Source: Weissella cibaria KACC 11862
GTDB lineage: Bacteria; Bacillota; Bacilli; Lactobacillales; Lactobacillaceae
Direction: 5' to 3'
Length of the DNA: 64,000 nt
Assembly (NCBI RefSeq): GCF_000193635.1
Contig: NZ_AEKT01000004.1
Coordinates: 1 to 64,000 of the forward strand
In this document: piece by piece, positions 56,698 through 64,000 of the stretch
Layout of the letters: every line of letters starts with the position of its first letter
How positions within the stretch are numbered: the first letter of the stretch is position 1
Made by a program: the position numbers and the translations under genes
Notes under the pieces: generated by a model
Told to the model about the DNA's origin: nothing
The model's database searches: none
Seen by the model: only the letters and a program-made list of their open reading frames with translations

Positions 56698-56770
56698 TGG
56701 GCCTAGCAGGACTCGAACCTGCAATACCCGGTTCGTAGCCGGGGTGTTTATCCAATTAGCATATAAGCCC
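56698..56770 (-). tRNA. tRNA-Arg(ACG)
   Basis: 73 nt cloverleaf on the minus strand. The anticodon arm is CCCGG-CTACGAA-CCGGG, and the T-loop GGTTCGAGTCC is present. The acceptor pairs GGGCTTA with TAGGCCC. A34 is the expected target of TadA. CCA is not encoded. Confidence 0.95.
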
Positions 56771-56807
56771 AATAAATATTTAATTTGATTCTAAATCTAG
56801 AATCAGA

Positions 56808-56880
56808 AGCGAACAACGGGATTCGAACCCGCGACCTCTACCATGGCAAGGTAGCGTTCTACCAACTGAACTATATTCGC
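56808..56880 (-). tRNA. tRNA-Gly(GCC)
   Basis: 73 nt on the minus strand. Anticodon arm CTACC-TTGCCAT-GGTAG, T-loop GGTTCGAATCC, acceptor GCGAATA with TGTTCGC, discriminator U. CCA is not encoded. Confidence 0.95.
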
Positions 56881-56886
56881 ATCAAA

Positions 56887-56959
56887 TGCCGACTACTGGA
56901 TTCGAACCAGCGACCCCTTCATTACTAGTGAAGTGCTCTGCCAGCTGAGCTAAGTCGGC
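56887..56959 (-). tRNA. tRNA-Thr(AGT)
   Basis: 73 nt on the minus strand. Anticodon arm CTTCA-CTAGTAA-TGAAG, T-loop GGTTCGAATCC, acceptor GCCGACT with AGTCGGC. CCA is not encoded. Anticodon AGU is less common than GGU or UGU but used in lactic acid bacteria. Confidence 0.94.
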
Positions 56960-56980
56960 ATGTCTATCGTAAACCGATAA

Positions 56981-57062
56981 TACGGATGACAGGAATCGAA
57001 CCTGCACGCCCGAAGGCACTGGAACCTAAATCCAGCGCGTCTGCCAGTTCCGCCACATCCGC
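56981..57062 (-). tRNA. tRNA-Leu(TAG)
   Basis: 82 nt with the long variable arm (TGCCTTCGGGCG) of class II tRNAs, minus strand. Anticodon arm CTGGA-TTTAGGT-TCCAG, T-loop GGTTCGATTCC, acceptor GCGGATG with CATCCGT (terminal G-U). First tRNA of the cluster; CCA is not encoded. Confidence 0.95.
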
Positions 57063-57102
57063 AACAGACGTCTTCAAGTTATTCGCTTGAAACAACTTTT
57101 AT

Positions 57103-57131
57103 ATAATAACAAGTTTCGAATTAAGTGTCAA
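57103..57131 (-). promoter_or_regulatory. Promoter of the tRNA cluster
   Basis: Consensus TTGACA (57126-57131), 17-base spacer, TATTAT (57103-57108), minus strand. The start would be about 34 bases before tRNA-Leu. Confidence 0.75.
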
Positions 57132-57208
57132 CACTTTTTTAAAACTTGTTTTATCAAGTGGAACGCTTGGCAGCGGTCCGGTAGGCATGTCGCCTTACCA
57201 CTCGATAT

Positions 57209-57237
57209 ATATTACTCGCTTCCGCCCAGTTTGGCAA
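57209..57237 (-). promoter_or_regulatory. Candidate promoter between large RNA and tRNAs
   Basis: TTGCCA (57232-57237), 17 bases, TAATAT (57209-57214), minus strand. It would transcribe a compact fold (AGTGG/CCACT closing two hairpins, 57155-57203) and then the tRNA promoter region. Confidence 0.42.
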
Positions 57238-57263
57238 TACTTTTTTCATAAAAAAATAAACGT

Positions 57264-57987
57264 TTTGTGTCGACGCGTTGCGTCGAGGTATGGCAGGTGG
57301 TTGGGGTGGCGGTGCTCCGTCCTTCAATATAAGCTGGTGGCGACGGAGTCCCGTTCTCACTAAGTCTCAGCGTATTTCGGCGCCTACCGGCTTAAAATCC
57401 ACTGCTACTAAGTGATTCCTGGTGCTCCTTCCTTCGCTTTATCACCGGCTAATATCGCAGGATCTCCGCACCACCACCCCAACCACCCGCCATACCAGCA
57501 ACCGAGATATTCTCTATCAATTTCGATATTCATCTCTATGGACCGCAGGCACACACTAAGGAACCATGGATTTGCTAGTAAACATTATCGATCATTCAGC
57601 TCATTGGCGATTTTCGAACCAAAGTATTGCAACCATAAAATTCCCAGTCGAATTAACGCATTCCGGTTAATTCGACTGGGAATTTTTTCGTCTATCGCTA
57701 ACTATGTCAGTTATCAGGTTCACGCATTTAATTCTCGGTGGATGATTATCACAGACAGACAAGAACATATCGGCTGCTGGCATGGGAGTTCAGCACTATC
57801 GGAGCGTTCAAATCGGGGCAACATGCCGCATGGCCAGCGCTATTCAGGTAAGCCCATATAGGACTAAAGGATTAGGGGGAATTATTTGCCCCGCTGAATG
57901 GCGCCTGTGCCATTCGGTTGCCTCAATTTGAACTTTGCCGAAGATAGCGCTGAACTCCCATGCCTCGACGCAACGCGTCGACACAAA
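57264..57987 (-). ncRNA. Large structured RNA with a perfect four-way junction
   Basis: A gene-free stretch that folds, on the minus strand, into four abutting helices. P1: 57965-57987 with 57264-57286 (23 bp, perfect). P2: 57943-57964 with 57779-57800 (22 bp, one G-U). P3: 57758-57778 with 57497-57518 (outer 9 bp intact with one G-U, imperfect inside). P4: 57468-57496 with 57287-57315 (29 bp, two G-U). No base is unpaired at the junction. P2 continues into a 17-bp helix (57917-57933 with 57806-57822) holding three hairpins, including GAATGGC/GCCATTC and GGGG/CCCC. P3 encloses about 240 bases with a 19-bp hairpin. P4 encloses further helices such as CTCCGTC/GACGGAG. It lies between serS and tRNAs. 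No promoter was found; read-through from serS is possible. Confidence 0.75.
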
Positions 57988-57997
57988 CCACCAACTA

Positions 57998-58032
57998 AAA
58001 AGCCCAACAACCAAAACCTGATTGTTGAGCTA
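57998..58032 (-). terminator. Terminator-like hairpin after serS
   Basis: On the minus strand GCTCAACAA pairs with TTGTTGGGC (one G-U) across an 11-base loop, followed by TTTTTAG. Confidence 0.78.
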
Positions 58033-58047
58033 AAATAATGTTTAATT

Positions 58048-59331
58048 TTACAACGTGTCTTCAGGAACGATCTTGTCTGCGCCAAAGTATGGACGTAGCA
58101 CTTCTGGAATCGTCACTGTACCGTCTGCGTTTTGGTAGTTTTCCAAGATTGCGGCAACTGTACGACCAACTGCCAACCCTGATCCGTTCAACGTGTGAAC
58201 GAATTGCAACTTACCTTCTTCATCACGGTATTGAATACGGGCACGACGCGCTTGGAAGGCCTCTGTGTTTGATACAGATGAAATCTCACGGTAGATGTCT
58301 TGTTCAGGCATCCAAACTTCCAAATCGTATGTCTTCGCAGCTGAGAAGCCCATGTCTCCCGTTGACAACGTGATCACGTGATATGGCAAGTTCAACTTTT
58401 GCAAGATGTTTTCAGCATTGGCCGTCATATCTTCCAAAGCTTGGTATGATTGCTCAGGCTTCGTAAACTTAACCATTTCAACCTTGTTGAATTGGTGCAT
58501 ACGAATCAATCCACGCGTGTCACGACCAGCTGAACCGGCTTCTTGACGGAATGATGGTGAAACGGCCGTTACAGAGTATGGCAACTTGTCAGCATCAATC
58601 ACTTCTTCACGGAAGTAGTTCGTCAAAGGCACTTCAGCCGTTGGAATCAACGTCATGTCTTCGTTTGTGCCGACACGATAAGCATCTTCCATAAACTTAG
58701 GGTATTGACCCGTACCAAACATGGCTGCGTCCTTAACCATGTAAGGCGTAATCATTTCCTTGTAGCCTTCCTTTTGGTGCTCGTCCAACATGAAGTTGTA
58801 AACGGCACGCTCAAGACGGGCACCTTGGCCAACGTAGTAGACGAAGCGAGCGCCAGCAACCTTAGCACCGCGCTCCCAGTCCAAAATACCAAGGTCTTCA
58901 CCAATTTCGTAGTGTGCCTTTGGCTTGAAGTCGAATGATGGGATTTCACCCCAAACACGCTCTTCACGGTTAGCTTCTTCATCCGCACCAACTGGAATCG
59001 TTGGGTTTGGCAAGTTAGGGAAGTGCAACATGCGGTCTTGGATAGCTTCGTCGACCTTAGCGACCTCTTCATCCAATTCCTTAATCTTGGCAGACACCGT
59101 TTGCATTTCAGCAATAACATCTGACGCATCTTCCTTGTTACGCTTCTTCAAACCGATTTCGTCAGACACCGTGTTACGGCGGGCCTTCAACTCTTCCGTT
59201 TGTACCAACAACTCACGACGCTTAGCATCGTCAGCTACCAAGGCGTCCACTTCCGCAGCATCGACACCACGCGTGGCCAAACGTTCCTTTACGCTTTCCG
59301 TTTCATTACGGATCAACTTCATATCTAACAT
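58048..59331 (-). CDS. serS: Serine-tRNA ligase
   Basis: A 427-residue class II synthetase. The N-terminal long coiled-coil arm (about 30-100) binds the variable arm of tRNA-Ser. Motif 2 is [20 protein letters not shown] and motif 3 [16 protein letters not shown]. The ATG at 59331 has AGGAG 9 bases upstream. It follows the nucleoside kinase by 16 bases; no T-box leader is present before either gene. Confidence 0.96.
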   Translation of the reverse strand: MLDMKLIRNETESVKERLATRGVDAAEVDALVADDAKRRELLVQTEELKARRNTVSDEIGLKKRNKEDASDVIAEMQTVSAKIKELDEEVAKVDEAIQDRMLHFPNLPNPTIPVGADEEANREERVWGEIPSFDFKPKAHYEIGEDLGILDWERGAKVAGARFVYYVGQGARLERAVYNFMLDEHQKEGYKEMITPYMVKDAAMFGTGQYPKFMEDAYRVGTNEDMTLIPTAEVPLTNYFREEVIDADKLPYSVTAVSPSFRQEAGSAGRDTRGLIRMHQFNKVEMVKFTKPEQSYQALEDMTANAENILQKLNLPYHVITLSTGDMGFSAAKTYDLEVWMPEQDIYREISSVSNTEAFQARRARIQYRDEEGKLQFVHTLNGSGLAVGRTVAAILENYQNADGTVTIPEVLRPYFGADKIVPEDTL

Positions 59332-59347
59332 AATTCTTTTCTCCTAA

Positions 59348-59998
59348 TTAATCACGCAAACCGAGTTCATCAACTTTTTCGTCAATCAAAGACAAGACCT
59401 TCTTGGCCGCTTCAGGGTCATTAACGAAATCGTACTTGTCACCATCAATACTTAGCTTAGGCGAACGGTCATAACCTTCGAACCAAGCAATGTAACGCTC
59501 GTTCAACGTCTTGTAGTAATCATACAAAGATGGGTCGTGATCAATTTGTTCGAAATCACGGCCACGCTTTTGAATACGGGCCAACATCGTATCGAAACTG
59601 ACGTGGATATAAATCAACAAGTCTGGCGTCTTAACGATAGCATCATCAGAAAAATCAACTTGTTCCATCATGTTGTTCAACAGATCGCCGTAAATTTGGA
59701 CTTCTGTTTGCGTTGCACGTTCCAAATCGGCATTCAATTGGAATAGCAACAAATCTTCAAAAATTGAACGATCAATGACGTTTAGCTTGCTGCCTTGTGC
59801 GTCCTTGATATTGTCCATGCGCTTGTTCAAGAAATAATTTTGTAGCAAGAACGCATACTTCTTTGGATTCTCGTAGAACAAAGGCAAAATTGGGTTATCG
59901 TCCACGGACTCATAGAATGCGTCACTTCCCAAGTGCTCAGCGAGCATAGTTGTCAAACTGGTCTTTCCAGCTCCGATAGTTCCCGATAATACGATCAT
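59348..59998 (-). CDS. Deoxynucleoside kinase (dGK/dCK type)
   Basis: A 216-residue salvage kinase for deoxyadenosine, deoxyguanosine or deoxycytidine. The P-loop is SGTIGAGKTSL, the catalytic DRS lies in VIDRSIFEDLL, and the LID arginines are in RIQKRGRDFE. First gene of the operon with serS. Confidence 0.9.
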   Translation of the reverse strand: MIVLSGTIGAGKTSLTTMLAEHLGSDAFYESVDDNPILPLFYENPKKYAFLLQNYFLNKRMDNIKDAQGSKLNVIDRSIFEDLLLFQLNADLERATQTEVQIYGDLLNNMMEQVDFSDDAIVKTPDLLIYIHVSFDTMLARIQKRGRDFEQIDHDPSLYDYYKTLNERYIAWFEGYDRSPKLSIDGDKYDFVNDPEAAKKVLSLIDEKVDELGLRD

Positions 59999-60069
59999 CG
60001 TGTCGTCCTGCTTTCTAAAATCAATATTAAGTCTATTCTACCAAATTTAAGAGGTCCTTAACACTCCCT

Positions 60070-60855
60070 TTATTTGGTCAGACGGTCTTTATAAGTTGCG
60101 CTGTATTCTTCGAGGGCTGGAATATCTGCTGACTTTGACTTATTGTAGTCGCCACCAGCGTTGCCTGTGTATTGTTCCAATGACAAATGGTACTTCGTGA
60201 TGACCGCAGCTGCCCGCTTACCAACATAACGCATGTGCCATTCTTCGTGGTCATACCCGGTTGAAGTCGTTAAATCTTCTGGATAACGGACAATCAAGCC
60301 ATACTTATAGGCATTATCTTGCAACCATTGCGCAGCATCCGGGTCAGAGCCACCTTCAGCAAACAAACCACCGGTGCTACTCCGCAAATCAAACGCCAAG
60401 CCAGTTTGGTGTTCTGAGTAACCAGGTCGGGCCGAAACGGAATCAGCCGCTGCTTGACCCTGACCAGCCACATAACCATCATACAATGTCTTCTGGTAAT
60501 CATAAGCCCGGTAACCGGAAACCGTATCCCCAACGTTAAAGCCAGCGGCCTTCATTGCACTAATCAATTCATCCTTTGCCTGATTCGTCTTAGGACTCAA
60601 ACCACCGTTATATGGGTTGTAATCAGCTGGCAACGGGTGCTTTTTGTTAACAACCATTAACGTCGTCGCCTCGGTTGACCCGGCTTTCACCTGCACAGGA
60701 TATGGCTTGGTCGTTGCCGACTTCGTTTGCTTGCTCGTGTGTTGACTAGACTTGGTAATCGACGTGGTTGGATGTTGCTGATGGGCATAAACTAAGCCCC
60801 CGGCAACCAATCCAATTACGACGACGCCAATACCAACAGTCGCACCTAATTTCAT
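60070..60855 (-). CDS. D-alanyl-D-alanine carboxypeptidase, VanY type (M15B)
   Basis: A 261-residue membrane-anchored peptidase that trims D-Ala from peptidoglycan stem peptides. One N-terminal anchor (about 5-25) is followed by a Ser/Thr/Lys-rich linker and the M15 domain. Zinc ligands lie in SEHQTGLAFDL (His, Asp) and EEWHMRYVG (His), with the catalytic Glu next to the latter. A wall-remodelling role is more likely than vancomycin resistance, as no van genes are near. Confidence 0.9.
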   Translation of the reverse strand: MKLGATVGIGVVVIGLVAGGLVYAHQQHPTTSITKSSQHTSKQTKSATTKPYPVQVKAGSTEATTLMVVNKKHPLPADYNPYNGGLSPKTNQAKDELISAMKAAGFNVGDTVSGYRAYDYQKTLYDGYVAGQGQAAADSVSARPGYSEHQTGLAFDLRSSTGGLFAEGGSDPDAAQWLQDNAYKYGLIVRYPEDLTTSTGYDHEEWHMRYVGKRAAAVITKYHLSLEQYTGNAGGDYNKSKSADIPALEEYSATYKDRLTK

Positions 60856-60907
60856 GGGTTGTCTCCTTCATGCTTTTTCTGTCTGTTACTAGTTTACCAC
60901 CCGAAAC

Positions 60908-60946
60908 AAAAAAGGACCCCGAACATTTCTGTTCGAGATCCTTAAA
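60908..60946 (-). terminator. Terminator of the atp operon
   Basis: AAGGATC-CGAAC and GTTCG-GTCCTT arms pair around a 5-base loop with two wobble or mismatch positions, followed by six U residues on the minus strand. Confidence 0.82.
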
Positions 60947-60959
60947 GTTAGTCGATTGA

Positions 60960-61376
60960 CTACTTGCCAGTCGCAACGTGGATACGGTTCACGGCACGCA
61001 ACAAAGCGACCTGAGCACGTTCTACATCACGAACTGAGCTTTCTTCAGCAAGGCGACGCTCAGCACGTTCCTTAGCTGACTCAGCACGTGTCACATCGAT
61101 GTCAGCAGCACGCTCAGCGGCGTCTGACACAACAGTCAACACGTTTGAAGAGAACTCAGCAAAACCACCGCTGACAGCCAAACGTTCTTCAACGCCATTG
61201 GCCTCGTCAACAATCTTCACTTCGCTCACCTTCAAAGCTGAAATAATTGGTGCGTGGTTCGCCATGACACCCACTTCACCGCCAGTCGTGCTAAGCACAA
61301 CTAACGTAGCAGTCTCATAATCGAACACGACACCATTCGGCGTTACCACCTTAACATGTAGGCTGTGTTCATTCAT
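60960..61376 (-). CDS. atpC: ATP synthase epsilon subunit
   Basis: A 138-residue subunit of the F1 central stalk. An N-terminal beta-sandwich (about 1-85, with GEVGVMANHAPIISALK) precedes a two-helix C-terminal domain (ERRLAEESSVRDVERAQVALLRAVNR). Last gene of the atp operon, 12 bases after atpD. Confidence 0.95.
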   Translation of the reverse strand: MNEHSLHVKVVTPNGVVFDYETATLVVLSTTGGEVGVMANHAPIISALKVSEVKIVDEANGVEERLAVSGGFAEFSSNVLTVVSDAAERAADIDVTRAESAKERAERRLAEESSVRDVERAQVALLRAVNRIHVATGK

Positions 61377-61388
61377 GGCGCGCCCTCA

Positions 61389-62804
<1,416 letters not shown>

Positions 62805-62832
62805 TCATTTCAAAGGGGTTACGCCGCTTGGA

Positions 62833-63711
62833 CTAATCCAAGGCAGCCATACCACCTGTAATTTCTGTAATTTCCGTCGTAATCGCACTTTGACGCGCAC
62901 GGTTGAATTGCAACTCCAACGTGTTAATCACTTCCTTGGCGTTATCAGTTGCCGATGACATGGCGTTGGCCGAAGCCGCGTGCTCAGCCGTCTTGGCATC
63001 CAAGATAGCACCATAGACCAAACTCTCAGCATATTGTGGCAAAACCACACCCAAGATTTGTTCTGGAGAAGGATCCATTTCGTAATCCGCCTTCAAACCG
63101 CCTTCTTCAGTTGGTTCCATGTCGTCAGTCGTAACTGGCAACATCTTCTCCAAACGAAGATCGTTTTGAATACGTGATACGAAGTGTTGGTATGCAACAG
63201 TCAACTCATCAAAGACTTCGTTGTCGTACATTGTCGTAACGGTCTTAACGATTTCGCGAACCTCGTTAAAGGTAGGCACATCAGACACACCACGGTACTC
63301 GTAAGCAACATTGAAGCCACGCTTCTTGAAGAAGTCTGAGGCGTTACCACCAACGGCCAAAATAACCACTTGGTCAGGCGTCAATTGACGCTCTTCAATA
63401 ACTGCCATCATACCCTTCAATAGCGTTGAGTTATAACCACCAACCAAACCACGATCAGAAGAGATGACCAAGAAGCCAACCTTCTTCACATCACGTTGTT
63501 CAAGCAAAGTACCTGAAACATTGTTGATGTGTGCATTAGCTAAGTGTGCCACAACGTCATGCAAGGCGTTAGCATACGTTGTGTATGAACCACCGTGACG
63601 TTGAATTTGACTCAACTTAGCCGTAGAAACCATTTGCATGGCACTCGTGATTTGTCGCGTCTTTTTTGTTGAGGCAATTCGGCGTTGAATATCTTGCAAA
63701 GAAGCTGCCAT
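62833..63711 (-). CDS. atpG: ATP synthase gamma subunit
   Basis: A 292-residue rotor shaft. The N- and C-terminal helices form the coiled coil ([20 protein letters not shown] and [20 protein letters not shown]), with [14 protein letters not shown] in the Rossmann-like core. Between atpA and atpD. Confidence 0.96.
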   Translation of the reverse strand: MAASLQDIQRRIASTKKTRQITSAMQMVSTAKLSQIQRHGGSYTTYANALHDVVAHLANAHINNVSGTLLEQRDVKKVGFLVISSDRGLVGGYNSTLLKGMMAVIEERQLTPDQVVILAVGGNASDFFKKRGFNVAYEYRGVSDVPTFNEVREIVKTVTTMYDNEVFDELTVAYQHFVSRIQNDLRLEKMLPVTTDDMEPTEEGGLKADYEMDPSPEQILGVVLPQYAESLVYGAILDAKTAEHAASANAMSSATDNAKEVINTLELQFNRARQSAITTEITEITGGMAALD

Positions 63712-63729
63712 TTATCGCCCCTCCCTTAA

Positions 63730-64000
63730 TTAGTGGGCACTTGGCGCAAAGGTTGCCTTGAACTCCGTAATAGCGGCGTTCATAGCATCTGCATCAGGCA
63801 AATCCTTTGTGTCAACAATCGTTTGCAACAAGTCGTTGTGTGAAGCACGAACAGCTGCGATCAATTCTGATTCGAAGCGTTGGATATCTTCAACTGCAAC
63901 GTCATCCATAAAGCCACGAGTCAAGGCGTACAATGACAAAACTTGCTCTTCAACTGGCAATGGTTGGTGCAATGGTTGCTTCAACAACTCAACAGTACGA
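63730..64000 (-). CDS. atpA: ATP synthase alpha subunit, 3' end only
   Basis: The last 89 residues of AtpA, cut by the window edge. The frame is open to position 64000 and contains [20 protein letters not shown] and a helical C-terminal domain ending FAPSAH. It lies 18 bases before atpG, the usual order. Confidence 0.93.
   Translation of the reverse strand, partial: RTVELLKQPLHQPLPVEEQVLSLYALTRGFMDDVAVEDIQRFESELIAAVRASHNDLLQTIVDTKDLPDADAMNAAITEFKATFAPSAH

Noticed and set aside
57412-57861. A 149-codon plus-strand open frame
   Set aside because: No ribosome-binding site, unnatural composition, and it lies over the paired arms of the structured RNA. The same applies to the short frames at 57154-57360 and 57882-58085 on the minus strand.
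57264-57987. The ends of the 57.3-58.0 kb region read as terminal inverted repeats of a mobile element, or as two convergent copies of one smaller element
   Set aside because: The inner segments next to the repeats are complementary to each other or within their arms in exact register, forming a junction with no loose bases, and differences are mostly G-U on one strand. That is expected of one RNA, not of two decayed copies. There is no transposase or clear target duplication.
59348-60069. T-box or other amino-acid-responsive leader for serS
   Set aside because: serS follows the kinase gene by 16 bases and the 71 bases before the kinase show neither a specifier stem nor the T-box sequence.
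60070-60855. Vancomycin-resistance VanY
   Set aside because: The protein is a VanY-type peptidase but no vanHAX or vanRS genes are adjacent; a housekeeping wall role is more likely.

Overview
The window looks like chromosomal core sequence of a heterofermentative lactic acid bacterium, most likely Weissella or a close relative in the Leuconostoc group. The clues are the protein sequences, moderate GC, strong Shine-Dalgarno sites, and an S10-spc-alpha cluster that carries infA and rpmJ but lacks rpsN. The genus is inferred from remembered family resemblance, not from a search. Nearly all large operons run on the minus strand.

Layout by position. 1-1350: an SPFH membrane protein with two tiny NfeD-type OB-fold genes. 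1514-15547: the complete S10-spc-alpha ribosomal superoperon (rpsJ to rplQ), with its promoter and long leader, an internal promoter before infA, and an L17-downstream-element-like RNA at its end. 15834-16823: a plus-strand polyprenyl diphosphate synthase. 16890-19636: tRNA t6A modification (tsaD, tsaB) with two rimI-type acetyltransferases. 19755-24414: galE, acyl-ACP thioesterase, rsmI, holB, a c-di-AMP receptor and tmk. 24507-28020: recR, ybaB, dnaX and SRP RNA. 28042-45562: a mosaic of small, mostly single-gene units (tadA, RsmC-like methyltransferase, LOG protein, MFS carrier, hydrolase, XRE and TetR regulators, 2H phosphoesterase, Nudix, pepF, CLC channel, rlmA, YqhD-type alcohol dehydrogenase, several small membrane proteins). 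45777-53197: rpoC and rpoB. 53474-56451: clpC and ctsR. 56698-57062: four tRNAs. 57264-57987: a large structured non-coding RNA candidate. 58048-59998: serS and a deoxynucleoside kinase. 60070-60855: a VanY-type peptidase. 60960-64000: atpC, atpD, atpG and the 3' end of atpA.

The most striking item is the gene-free 0.9 kb between serS and the tRNA cluster. Read on the minus strand, four long helices, two of them perfect or nearly perfect over 22-23 bp and one of 29 bp, abut exactly with no unpaired base between them. They form a four-way junction that closes a roughly 720-nt RNA. Almost all departures from Watson-Crick pairing are G-U on the minus strand, which supports structural constraint and fixes the strand. 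Its size, ornate folding and position beside tRNAs recall the giant RNAs of Lactobacillales (GOLLD, ROOL), but identity cannot be settled by eye.

Other points: rpoB promoters are embedded in the clpC terminator, followed by a Lacto-rpoB-like leader; the alcohol dehydrogenase has a MerR-type promoter with a 19-bp spacer; two TetR operator copies overlap the promoter of a divergent NAD(P)-binding gene; a small gene is broken by one in-frame TAG; RpoC and RlmA both have Asp in place of a zinc-binding Cys; and an inverted pair of perfect DnaA boxes lies between rlmA and an XRE regulator.
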